From Yersinia massiliensis (GTDB taxonomy: Bacteria; Pseudomonadota; Gammaproteobacteria; Enterobacterales; Enterobacteriaceae), in assembly GCF_003048255.1 (NCBI RefSeq), contig NZ_CP028487.1, forward strand, positions 1,860,001 through 1,924,000: a DNA stretch of 64,000 nt, given 5' to 3'. Positions within the stretch are counted from its first letter, which is position 1. Each line of letters begins with the position of its first letter. Below the pieces are notes generated by a model. The model was given only the letters and a program-made list of their open reading frames with translations. It was not told where the DNA came from and did no database searches. The position numbers and the translations under genes were made by a program. Positions 36,548 through 45,193 of the stretch are shown in pieces.

Positions 36548-39244
36548 ATGACCAAATTTAAAAAGACAGGTACAGCCAAAAGCAATAATAAACCTTTTGC
36601 TATTGCGCTAGAGGCTAAGAATAGCTTGGATCAAACATTATCTAAGTTAAATGCGAACCTAAATGGCCTGACAGAGGAAGATGCCAAAGAGCGGTTGGAA
36701 TTATATGGGATCAACCAAGTTGCCCATGAGAAAGCGCCTCCAGCATTAACCCAACTATTGAGTGCATTTAATAACCCCTTTATTTTTGTACTGATGATTT
36801 TGGCCATAATCAGTTTCTTCACTGATTATTGGTTGCCATTACAAAGTGGCGAAGAAACCGATCTGGTTGGTGTCATCATTATTGTCACGATGGTTCTGAT
36901 CAGTGGGCTATTACGTTTCTGGCAAGAGTTTCGCACCAATAAAGCCGCGGAAGCACTAAAGTCCATGGTTCGTACCACGGCAACTGTATTACGCCGTAGC
37001 AGCCACAGTGCTCAGCCGGCTAAACAGGAAATCGCCATAAAGCAGTTAGTCCCAGGCGATATCATTCTGCTCTCTGCTGGGGATATGATCCCAGCCGATT
37101 TACGGCTAATAAAGTCCAGAGATCTGTTTATTAGCCAAGCTATTCTGACTGGCGAAGCCATACCCATTGAAAAGTACGATGCGATGGGAAATGTCAGCTC
37201 AAAATCAGTTGATGCAGATGGCAGTAGTGAGAGTGAACTGCTTGAGTTGTCCAATATCTGTTTGATGGGCACCAACGTGGCAAGCGGCACGGCAGTCGCG
37301 GTAGTAGTTGCGACTGGCGGGCATACTTACTTTGGATCACTGGCCAAATCGATTGTTGGAAGCCGTGCCCAAACAGCTTTTGATCGTGGTGTTAATAGCG
37401 TTAGTTGGTTATTGATCCGCTTTATGCTGGTCATGGTCCCCATCGTATTGCTGATTAATGGCTTTACAAAAGGGGATTGGAGCGAGGCAGCACTATTTGC
37501 ATTGGCTGTTGCAGTGGGATTAACCCCTGAAATGTTGCCGATGATCGTCAGCTCTAACTTGGCTAAAGGCGCGATTGCGATGTCGCGGCGTAAAGTTGTG
37601 GTCAAACGACTGAATGCCATTCAGAACTTTGGTGCGATGGATGTCTTGTGTACGGATAAAACAGGCACATTGACGCAAGACCGGATTATTCTGGAACACC
37701 ATTTAGATGCTAATGGCAGTAATGATCAAAAAGTATTGCAACTGGCTTGGTTAAACAGTTATCACCAAAGCGGTATGCGCAATCTCATGGATCAGGCGGT
37801 TATCAAATTTAGCCGAGGCAAACCTGAGATAGACGCATTGCGTGGCTTTAATAAAGTGGATGAGTTGCCCTTTGATTTCGTTCGTCGCCGCTTATCGATT
37901 GTGGTAAAAGATGAGCAGCAAAATCAGCGTTTGATCTGTAAAGGTGCCGTGGAAGAGATGCTTAGCATCTGTACTCAAGTCCGTGAGGGGAATGAAATAT
38001 TTCCGTTGGATGAGACTCGGCGTGCACAATTATTGGCGTTAGCGACACAGTATAACGAAGACGGTTTTCGTGTCTTACTGTTGGCAACGCGAGAGTTAGG
38101 TACGCAGGTCAGCGAATTGCCGCTGAATATTGCGGATGAACGTGATCTGGTTGTTCAAGGGTTGCTGACGTTCCTCGATCCACCGAAAGAAAGTGCCGAA
38201 GCGGCGATTACCGCATTGCGTGAAAATGGTGTCGCGGTCAAAGTGTTGACGGGTGATAACCCGATTATTACCGCGAAAATCTGCCGTGATGTGGGATTAG
38301 AACCCGGTGAGCCGCTGAGTGGGCGTGAAATTGAAGGCATGGATGATGAAACACTGGCGCGAGAAGTTGAACTGCGCACCGTGTTTACCAAACTGACACC
38401 TTTACAAAAATCGCGCGTGCTCAAAATGCTGCAAAGCAATGGGCACACCGTGGGGTTCTTGGGCGATGGCATCAATGATGCGCCAGCATTGCGCGATGCG
38501 GATGTGGGGATCTCGGTTGATACCGGCACCGATATCGCCAAAGAATCGGCAGATATCATTCTGCTAGAAAAGAATCTGATGGTGCTCGAAGAGGGCGTGA
38601 TCATTGGGCGTGAAACCTTCGGTAATATCATCAAATACCTGAATATGACGGCCAGTTCTAATTTCGGTAATGTGTTCTCGGTTCTCGTTGCCAGCGCATT
38701 CATTCCATTCCTGCCGATGTTAGCTATCCACCTCCTGTTACAAAACCTGATGTATGACATTTCCCAGCTTTCATTACCGTGGGACAAAATGGACAAAGAG
38801 TTTTTACGTAAACCACGTAAGTGGGATGCTAAAAATATTGGCCGCTTTATGATTTGGATTGGGCCAACATCATCCATTTTTGATATCACTACTTTTGCGC
38901 TGATGTGGTTTGTTTTTGCCGCGAACAGTGTCGAACATCAGGCTTTGTTCCAGTCTGGCTGGTTTATTGAAGGGCTGTTATCGCAGACGTTGGTTGTCCA
39001 TATGTTGCGTACACAAAAGATTCCGTTTATTCAAAGCACCGCTGCATTGCCTGTGTTGCTGACGACAGGGCTCATCATGGCAATCGGTATCTACATACCG
39101 TTCTCACCACTGGGTGCATTGGTTGGTTTAGTACCACTCCCGTGGGAGTATTTCCCATGGTTAGCAGGGACACTGATCAGCTACTGCGTCGTGGCACAAC
39201 TGATGAAGCAATTCTATATCCGTCGTTTTGGCAAGTGGTTCTGA
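36548..39244 (+). CDS. mgtB: Magnesium-importing P-type ATPase MgtB/MgtA
   Basis: 898 aa, type IIIB P-type ATPase. The phosphorylation motif is CTDKTGTLTQDR. The actuator motif occurs as the TGEAIPIEKYD variant usual in MgtA/MgtB. The hinge has GDGINDAPALRDADVGI. About ten membrane helices are present, with PEMLPMIVSSNLAKGA in helix 4. It imports Mg2+ into the cytoplasm at low external magnesium. It is encoded 179 bases after mgtC on the same strand, as in the Salmonella mgtCB locus; the gap carries a short ORF. mgtB is preferred by position. Confidence 0.95.
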   Translation: MTKFKKTGTAKSNNKPFAIALEAKNSLDQTLSKLNANLNGLTEEDAKERLELYGINQVAHEKAPPALTQLLSAFNNPFIFVLMILAIISFFTDYWLPLQSGEETDLVGVIIIVTMVLISGLLRFWQEFRTNKAAEALKSMVRTTATVLRRSSHSAQPAKQEIAIKQLVPGDIILLSAGDMIPADLRLIKSRDLFISQAILTGEAIPIEKYDAMGNVSSKSVDADGSSESELLELSNICLMGTNVASGTAVAVVVATGGHTYFGSLAKSIVGSRAQTAFDRGVNSVSWLLIRFMLVMVPIVLLINGFTKGDWSEAALFALAVAVGLTPEMLPMIVSSNLAKGAIAMSRRKVVVKRLNAIQNFGAMDVLCTDKTGTLTQDRIILEHHLDANGSNDQKVLQLAWLNSYHQSGMRNLMDQAVIKFSRGKPEIDALRGFNKVDELPFDFVRRRLSIVVKDEQQNQRLICKGAVEEMLSICTQVREGNEIFPLDETRRAQLLALATQYNEDGFRVLLLATRELGTQVSELPLNIADERDLVVQGLLTFLDPPKESAEAAITALRENGVAVKVLTGDNPIITAKICRDVGLEPGEPLSGREIEGMDDETLAREVELRTVFTKLTPLQKSRVLKMLQSNGHTVGFLGDGINDAPALRDADVGISVDTGTDIAKESADIILLEKNLMVLEEGVIIGRETFGNIIKYLNMTASSNFGNVFSVLVASAFIPFLPMLAIHLLLQNLMYDISQLSLPWDKMDKEFLRKPRKWDAKNIGRFMIWIGPTSSIFDITTFALMWFVFAANSVEHQALFQSGWFIEGLLSQTLVVHMLRTQKIPFIQSTAALPVLLTTGLIMAIGIYIPFSPLGALVGLVPLPWEYFPWLAGTLISYCVVAQLMKQFYIRRFGKWF

Positions 39245-39328
39245 TGGTTTGATGAATACGTAATATGAGTCGATAAAAAAATCCGGGGCCGATTGGCCTC
39301 GGATTGATGATGGCTTAAATACCTATCG

Positions 39329-40363
39329 CTATTCGTGACTGACGCGAATGACTAATTTGCCAAAGTTTTCACCTTCAAGTAGACCAATAAAAGCTTGCGG
39401 TGCATTCTCTAATCCATCAACCAAATCTTCGCGGAATTTGATCTTTCCCTGATCAACCCATTGCGTCATCTGCTGCAAAAAATCATCGAAGAGGTGGCCA
39501 TAATCATCGAAAATGATAAAACCTTGCATCCTAATGCGCTTGCGCAGAATGATACTTTGCAACAACGGCAAACGATCGGGGCCATCGGGTAACTCCGTGT
39601 CGTTATAGCGAGCAATCAAGCCACAAACCGGGATACGTGCTCGTGGGTTCAGCAATGGCAACACCGCGTCAAATACCGCACCACCCACATTCTCGTAATA
39701 AATATCAATGCCTTCAGCACACGCATTTTCCAACTGTTGTGCAAAATCGGTAGCTCGATGATCAATACAGGCATCGAAACCTAACTCTTCGACCACATAG
39801 CGGCATTTTTCAGCCCCTCCAGCGATCCCAACGACTTTGCAGCCTTTCAATTTGCCGATTTGTCCCACGACAGACCCGACGGCTCCACTGGCGGCGGCGA
39901 CCACCAACGTTTCCCCCGCTTTTGGTTGCCCAATGTCCAATAGCCCCATATAGGCAGTGAAGCCGGGCATCCCTAGAACCCCTAACGCGCGTGAAGGGTG
40001 AGAAAGTTGCGGCCCTAAATTACGGATATCTGAGCCATCGGATATCGCATAGTCTTGCCAACCGCTTCGTGCCAGCACCCAATCACCCACCTGAAAATCA
40101 GGATGATTTGATGCCTCAACACGTGACACGGCACCGCCGACCATCACATCGCCAATCTGAACTGGGGCAGCATAGGAGGGTGCGTCGCTCATCCTGCCAC
40201 GCATATAGGGATCAAGAGACAAATAACGAGTACGAAGTAATACCTCGCCCGCCATCGGTTGCGCAATAGGTTGAATATCTAAGGTGAAGTTCTCGTGGGT
40301 TGGCGTGCCGTGAGGACGTGAAGCCAACAGAATACGGCGATTATTCATTTTATCTTGAGGCAT
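39329..40363 (-). CDS. NADP-dependent oxidoreductase, CurA-like
   Basis: A 344-aa medium-chain reductase of the leukotriene B4 dehydrogenase/CurA (YncB) type. Its signatures are YLSLDPYMRGRMSDAPSYA and the NADPH loop AASGAVGSVVGQIGKLKG. E. coli CurA reduces curcumin in two NADPH steps. This protein has the same length and layout, so a role in reducing alpha,beta-unsaturated ketones is likely. It is cytoplasmic, transcribed alone on the minus strand, and converges with mgtB. Confidence 0.9.
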   Translation of the reverse strand: MPQDKMNNRRILLASRPHGTPTHENFTLDIQPIAQPMAGEVLLRTRYLSLDPYMRGRMSDAPSYAAPVQIGDVMVGGAVSRVEASNHPDFQVGDWVLARSGWQDYAISDGSDIRNLGPQLSHPSRALGVLGMPGFTAYMGLLDIGQPKAGETLVVAAASGAVGSVVGQIGKLKGCKVVGIAGGAEKCRYVVEELGFDACIDHRATDFAQQLENACAEGIDIYYENVGGAVFDAVLPLLNPRARIPVCGLIARYNDTELPDGPDRLPLLQSIILRKRIRMQGFIIFDDYGHLFDDFLQQMTQWVDQGKIKFREDLVDGLENAPQAFIGLLEGENFGKLVIRVSHE

Positions 40364-40535
40364 CAGATTCCCTTACTGTGAGAGAGCAAAATAGGGGCGC
40401 TAAATAAGTGATTGGAGAAAAGGATAGTTGAACTTCTTAAACTGATATCAGCTAATAGTGCGGTAATGGCGAGATAAAATGGTGCTGTCATTGAGGCAAG
40501 GTAATGCCGCGATGTTGAAAGGATGCAGAGGTGAA

Positions 40536-40955
40536 TTAAAGTGGGACGATCAAGACGTCCACTGCGCTGGTGTTAATCAATCGAGACGCAGAACACGTGA
40601 ATTTATTTATCAGTTTGGCGCTGTGGTTACCACAGATAACTAAATCAATATGTTGTTGTTGGCAACGGTAAGCCAAGCTCTCGGCAAATTCACCGTGGAT
40701 CACGGTTTTACTTCCAATAGGGTAATTGGCATTAATGGCTAGCTCTTCCATAAATAACTGCGCTTCTTCCTGTAACACAGACCGTAAGTCACCGAGCATG
40801 GGTGCAGCATAGCTACTGTACATTTCTGGTTCGGTAGTGAGCGTAATTAAAGAAATATTACCTTGATAGGGGCGGACAATAGAAACCGCTTTATTCACTA
40901 ATTTTTGGCTATCAGGTGACAACGCGACGGCAACTAATACATTTCGGTATCCCAT
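40536..40955 (-). CDS. uspC: Universal stress protein (UspC)
   Basis: About 139 aa of the UspA family. It starts MGYRNVLVAVALSPDSQ (the ATG at 40955 is preferred to 40970) and ends with SRLINTSAVDVLIVPL, the usual final strand. The family ATP loop (G-x2-G-x9-GS) is not evident, placing it in the non-ATP-binding UspA/C/D group. E. coli uspC sits next to flhDC exactly as here, which supports the name. UspC is linked to stress resistance and motility. Confidence 0.88.
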   Translation of the reverse strand: MGYRNVLVAVALSPDSQKLVNKAVSIVRPYQGNISLITLTTEPEMYSSYAAPMLGDLRSVLQEEAQLFMEELAINANYPIGSKTVIHGEFAESLAYRCQQQHIDLVICGNHSAKLINKFTCSASRLINTSAVDVLIVPL

Positions 40956-41629
40956 TTTTTGAATTCTCATTAGCTGTGCTACAGATTAAAGATTAGGGGA
41001 TCGCACCTTTTAGAAATGGGAGGTTAATCACAATTGCCCGTTACTGACAAAAATACCTTTTATTGCATTGGTTTAAATAATGGACGGGGAGATAAAACAG
41101 ATATGAAACTTATGTTTTAAACATTATTTATTAAAATATCTTACATTTTGTTCACAAACCCCTTGCAAAAATGCGGATATGAACCAAAGTTGAAAATGTG
41201 CTTGATGAAAATGTATCCGGTTACGTAAAAGCGAAACATGTAGTTACCTTTGCTGCCTTTATCAAGACGAGATATCGGACTTCTTAACGCCAATATCGCA
41301 ATTGGTTAATAAATGTTCGGAGAATGATTTTGTCAGCAAGCGCATAAATATTCGTTAAAACAAAATAGTTTCTGAGGTTACTAATAGTCTTACCGAGTAA
41401 TCTCGGGCGTTTTCAGCGCGTGATGCTAATAATTTCGGGTTATGACAGATTTATGTTCTGCTATTTTGCTTTAGGAATGCATTTGTTCGAATTGATCTAA
41501 AAACACTGAGAATTGGGCCTATATCCTTACTTTTTTAGCTCTTTTCTGACTTCTGGCTATTTTTTGATCATTGCGACGGTCAAAAAATGAACAATTTAAA
41601 TGCAAGGTAGCAGCTTTTTATTTTATTTT

Positions 41630-41645
41630 TGTGACCTCTGTCACA
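41630..41645 (+). promoter_or_regulatory. CRP site of flhDC
   Basis: TGTGACCTCTGTCACA is a perfect TGTGA-N6-TCACA palindrome. With a -10 TAATGA at 41684-41689 (preceded by TG), transcription would start near 41697 and the CRP centre would be near -60, a class I activator position. flhDC is catabolite-controlled in E. coli. Confidence 0.85.
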
Positions 41646-41702
41646 TTACATTTAAAATGAATCACTAGTCACATTGTATGTGCTAATGATTCGGGAGTAG
41701 AG

Positions 41703-41731
41703 TTGGGCCTCTTTAGGAATATTCCTATTAT
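41703..41731 (+). promoter_or_regulatory. RcsAB-like box and alternative promoter of flhDC
   Basis: TAGGAATATTCCTA (41714-41727) is a perfect palindrome matching the RcsAB consensus TAAGAATATTCCTA. RcsB represses flhDC in enterics through such a site just downstream of the start. The same region also fits a sigma-70 pair TTGGGC/TATTAT with 17-base spacing (41703-41708, 41726-41731), so the exact start is undecided. Confidence 0.7.
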
Positions 41732-41975
41732 TTTGTAAAAAAAGTTTCATGGCGTGAGGGCATTATCAGAGCAGCGCAAAGTTCAGCTGCCAAACCGACG
41801 ACATGCTGTTTCAGACCCAAAGCGTATTTTTTTGCAACTTAGCACCAGTAGATTTCAATTACTTTTAGTTTTATGGGTTTTAATTAACTGTATAACGGGA
41901 AGGATCCCAGGTCTTGGGTGAAGAATACTATCATCCAACTTATGTGTTAAAACATAATCTGTCGGGATGTATAAA

Positions 41976-42326
41976 ATGAGTACGTCTGAATTACTCAAAC
42001 ATATTTATGATATTAATTTGTCATATTTGCTCTTAGCGCAGCGATTAATTAACGATGAGAAAGCCTCAGCTATGTTTCGCTTAGGTATTACTGACGCGAT
42101 GGCGGATGCATTATCGCAGTTAACATTACCGCAAATGGTTAAATTGGCTGAAACTAACCAATTGGTTTGTCATTTCCGTTTTGGTGATCACAACACTATT
42201 CATCATCTGACGAAAGAATCTCGTGTGGATGACTTGCAGCAAATCCACACCGGAATTCTATTGTCTAGCCACTTACTCCACGAACTATCGTCAAAAGACG
42301 GTAGCGTGCCCAAGAAAAGAGCATGA
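41976..42326 (+). CDS. flhD: FlhD, flagellar master regulator subunit
   Basis: About 116 aa from the ATG at 41976 ([20 protein letters not shown]). An in-frame ATG at 41967 would add three residues, but the ribosome site GGGATGTATAAA favours the inner one. The small helical protein forms FlhD4C2 with FlhC to activate class 2 flagellar promoters. The disulphide-type cysteine of E. coli (Cys65) has its counterpart in NQLVCHFRF. FlhC starts four bases after its stop. Confidence 0.96.
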   Translation: MSTSELLKHIYDINLSYLLLAQRLINDEKASAMFRLGITDAMADALSQLTLPQMVKLAETNQLVCHFRFGDHNTIHHLTKESRVDDLQQIHTGILLSSHLLHELSSKDGSVPKKRA

Positions 42327-42329
42327 CAG

Positions 42330-42911
42330 ATGGTTGAGAAAAGTATTGTCCAAGAAGCCAAAGATATTCATTTGGCAATGGAGTTAATCACTTTGGGTGC
42401 GCGTTTACAGATGCTTGAAAGCGAAACGCAACTTAGTCGGGGCCGCCTAATTAAGCTTTACAAAGAGCTGAGAGGCAGTCCGCCACCGAAAGGCATGCTC
42501 CCATTTTCAACTGATTGGTTTATGACTTGGGAACAAAATATTCACTCATCGATGTTTTATAACGCGTACAGCTTCTTGCTAAAAAGCGGGCAATGCACCG
42601 GTGTTGAAGCTGTCATTAAGGCCTATCGCCTTTACCTCGAACAGTGCCCTGATCAGGCGGGGATCCCGCCGCTACTGGCGTTAACCCGTGCTTGGACACT
42701 AGTTCGATTCGTTGACAGTGGCATGTTGCAGCTTTCGGGTTGCAATTGCTGTGGTGGCGCTTTTATCACCCATGCACACCAGCCACGAAACAGTTTTGTT
42801 TGCAGTCTCTGCCAACCACCTTCCCGCGCAGTAAAAAAACGTAAACTTTCTCCGCAACCTGCCGATATAACTTCACAACTGCTGGATGAGCAGGTTAGAC
42901 GCGCCGTTTGA
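42330..42911 (+). CDS. flhC: FlhC, flagellar master regulator subunit
   Basis: 193 aa. The zinc ribbon has four cysteines, CNCC in [15 protein letters not shown] and CSLC in [13 protein letters not shown]. The DNA-contacting N-terminal helices start with [20 protein letters not shown]. With FlhD it binds class 2 promoters (flhB, flgB, flgA, fliA and others). The ribosome site of flhC overlaps the flhD end (spacing 3). The last codons of flhC contain the sigma-28 promoter of motA. Confidence 0.97.
   Translation: MVEKSIVQEAKDIHLAMELITLGARLQMLESETQLSRGRLIKLYKELRGSPPPKGMLPFSTDWFMTWEQNIHSSMFYNAYSFLLKSGQCTGVEAVIKAYRLYLEQCPDQAGIPPLLALTRAWTLVRFVDSGMLQLSGCNCCGGAFITHAHQPRNSFVCSLCQPPSRAVKKRKLSPQPADITSQLLDEQVRRAV
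42842..42868 (+). promoter_or_regulatory. Sigma-28 promoter of motABcheAW, inside flhC
   Basis: TAAACTTT (42842-42849), 11-base spacer, GCCGATAT (42861-42868): 7/8 in each box with exact spacing. It lies inside the flhC coding end and would give a leader of about 175 bases before motA. Confidence 0.85.
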
Positions 42912-43048
42912 GTTTTTTTGATTTGCCTGAATTTTTGGTTACAGCAGCGATATGGATATCGTTCCTGTAGCCAGTTAATGGCAACTCATTGCCCTCAAAG
43001 GGTGCAAACACCTCACCTTCCGCCCACACACTTTGCTAAGGATGTCGC

Positions 43049-43936
43049 GTGTTAGTTATTTTGGGTTATCTCGTGGTCTTGGGTGCGGTTTTCGGTGGCT
43101 ACATCATTGTTGGTGGTCACCTTGGCGCACTTTATCAGCCAGCTGAGTTTTTAATTATCGGCGGGGCAGGTATTGGCGCATTTATTGTGGGCAACAATGG
43201 TAAAGCAATTAAAGCCACAATGAAGGCAATGCCAAAATTGATGCGCCGCTCTAAATATAACAAAGTCCTGTATATGGATTTAATGGCGCTGCTGTATCGC
43301 CTATTAGCGAAATCCCGTCAGCAGGGAATGTTGTCACTGGAGCGGGATATAGAAAATCCACTTGAAAGTGAAATTTTCTCTAATTATCCAAGAATTTTGG
43401 CCGATAAGTTATTAGTCGAATTTATTACTGACTATTTGCGATTAATTGTCAGCGGAAATATGAATGCTTTTGAAATCGAAGCCTTGATGGATGAAGAGAT
43501 AGAAACCCACGAACAAGAATGCGAAGTGCCAGCGGGTAGCTTGGCGATGGTGGGGGATTCACTTCCGGCCTTCGGTATTGTTGCCGCAGTCATGGGGGTG
43601 GTACATGCCTTGGCCTCTGCAGACCGGCCAGCCGCAGAACTTGGGGCGTTAATAGCCCATGCGATGGTGGGGACGTTTTTGGGTATTTTGCTGGCCTACG
43701 GCTTTATTTCACCTTTGGCGACCTTATTGCGTCAACAGAGTGCGGAAACCACCAAAATGATGCAGTGCATCAAGGTAACGCTGCTTTCCAGTCTGAACGG
43801 ATATGCGCCGCAAATTGCCGTTGAATTTGGTCGTAAAACACTCTACACCACGGAACGTCCATCGTTCATTGAGTTAGAAGAGCATGTGCGCAGAGTGAAA
43901 GCGCCAGCGCCGCAAGCGACAGAAGAGGACGCATGA
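43049..43936 (+). CDS. motA: MotA, flagellar stator
   Basis: 295 aa with four membrane helices ([20 protein letters not shown] first, then a pair at ~145-215). Between helices 2 and 3 is the cytoplasmic loop with the FliG-contacting charged residues. The conserved [16 protein letters not shown] forms the helix 3 lining of the proton path. GTG is the start codon, as in E. coli motA, with the ribosome site AAGGATGTCGC. It overlaps motB by 4 bases (ATGA). Confidence 0.97.
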   Translation: MLVILGYLVVLGAVFGGYIIVGGHLGALYQPAEFLIIGGAGIGAFIVGNNGKAIKATMKAMPKLMRRSKYNKVLYMDLMALLYRLLAKSRQQGMLSLERDIENPLESEIFSNYPRILADKLLVEFITDYLRLIVSGNMNAFEIEALMDEEIETHEQECEVPAGSLAMVGDSLPAFGIVAAVMGVVHALASADRPAAELGALIAHAMVGTFLGILLAYGFISPLATLLRQQSAETTKMMQCIKVTLLSSLNGYAPQIAVEFGRKTLYTTERPSFIELEEHVRRVKAPAPQATEEDA

Positions 43937-45183
43937 AGCATCAGAACCATCCCGTTATTCTGGTCAAAAAGCGTAAGGCCAAACATGGTGGTGGTCATCA
44001 TGGCGGGTCATGGAAAATCGCTTACGCTGACTTTATGACAGCGATGATGGCCTTCTTTCTGGTGATGTGGTTGCTCTCCGTTTCCAGCCCGCAAGAGCTG
44101 ACACAAATTGCAGAATACTTTCGCACGCCATTGAAAGTTGCGCTGACCAGCGGCGATAAAAGCAGTTCCAGTACTAGCCCCATTCCGGGTGGGGGCGATG
44201 ACCCAACCCAACAAGTCGGTGAAGTACGCAAACACATTGATTCTGAAGAGCGCCGCAAAGAGGAATATCGCCTTAATAAGCTGCGGGAAAAGTTGGATCA
44301 ACTCATCGAGTCTGATCCTCGACTGAGAGCATTACGGCCACATCTGTTGATTAACATGATGGAAGAGGGGCTGAGAATACAGATTATCGATAGCCAAAAT
44401 AGGCCGATGTTCAAGATGGGGAGCGCACAGGTTGAGCCCTATATGCGCGATATTTTACGTGCCATAGCGCCGATCCTAAATGACATCCCAAACAAAATCA
44501 GTTTGTCCGGTCATACCGATGACCTGCCTTATGCCAGCGGTGAACGCGGGTACAGTAACTGGGAGTTATCCGCTGATCGCGCCAATGCTTCACGGCGTGA
44601 GTTGCTGGCGGGGGGGTTGGATGAAGGCAAGGTATTACGTGTGGTCGGCATGGCTTCGACGATGCGCCTCAAGGAACAAGCATCGGATGATCCGGTTAAC
44701 CGCCGCATCAGTATCTTAGTGCTGAACAAGCAGACTCAACACGATATTGAGCATGAGAATTTGGATAACAAAGCGCTGGATATCGAGAAAGCAGAAAGTT
44801 TGAAGCAGGTTGAAACCAGTGGCGTTGTACCCGTCGCACCGGCAGCCGCTGCAGCGCCAGCGGCAAAATTGACGGGGCAACCGGCCGCAGCAGGTTCGGC
44901 AGTGGCGGGGGCAAGTGTGGCACCGCCATCAGCGGCGACAACATCTGCTACGACAGGGCTTGCAACGACAACACCTGATGTACCTGTGAATGCACCGGCT
45001 GCGCCAACGGCATCACCAACAGCGTCAGCATCGTCAACGGCAGTCTTGCCAACGACGACACCACAAACACAACAATCGAGTACGGGGAACATTGCCCCAG
45101 TGGCTACTGGACCAACGACTGCGTTGCCAGCAGCACCTGCAAGTAATGTACCGGTCTCTCCGACAAGCCGCGACGCACAGTAG
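43933..45183 (+). CDS. motB: MotB, stator with extended C-terminal tail
   Basis: 416 aa. The single membrane helix carries the proton-binding aspartate ([20 protein letters not shown], Asp33). The OmpA-like peptidoglycan-binding domain follows ([18 protein letters not shown] to [10 protein letters not shown]). Unusually, about 120 more residues follow, rich in Ala, Pro, Thr and Ser ([13 protein letters not shown] and similar), so the protein is well over the ~310 aa of E. coli MotB. The tail is low complexity and probably extends in the periplasm. It anchors stators to the cell wall. Confidence 0.96.
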   Translation: MKHQNHPVILVKKRKAKHGGGHHGGSWKIAYADFMTAMMAFFLVMWLLSVSSPQELTQIAEYFRTPLKVALTSGDKSSSSTSPIPGGGDDPTQQVGEVRKHIDSEERRKEEYRLNKLREKLDQLIESDPRLRALRPHLLINMMEEGLRIQIIDSQNRPMFKMGSAQVEPYMRDILRAIAPILNDIPNKISLSGHTDDLPYASGERGYSNWELSADRANASRRELLAGGLDEGKVLRVVGMASTMRLKEQASDDPVNRRISILVLNKQTQHDIEHENLDNKALDIEKAESLKQVETSGVVPVAPAAAAAPAAKLTGQPAAAGSAVAGASVAPPSAATTSATTGLATTTPDVPVNAPAAPTASPTASASSTAVLPTTTPQTQQSSTGNIAPVATGPTTALPAAPASNVPVSPTSRDAQ

Positions 45184-45193
45184 AGGTGACACC

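Larger units (their letters stand above)
40956..41975. other. 1020-bp regulatory region upstream of flhDC
   Basis: No gene. This AT-rich stretch is the promoter of the flagellar master regulator, which integrates many signals in enteric bacteria. I can point to a perfect CRP palindrome (41630-41645) and an RcsAB-like box (41714-41727). The rest shows no recognisable motif beyond AT-rich tracts suited to H-NS binding. Confidence 0.7.

Noticed and set aside
44708..45092. Ala/Val-rich open frames antisense to the motB tail
   Set aside because: They arise from the GC-rich low-complexity coding repeats of motB.
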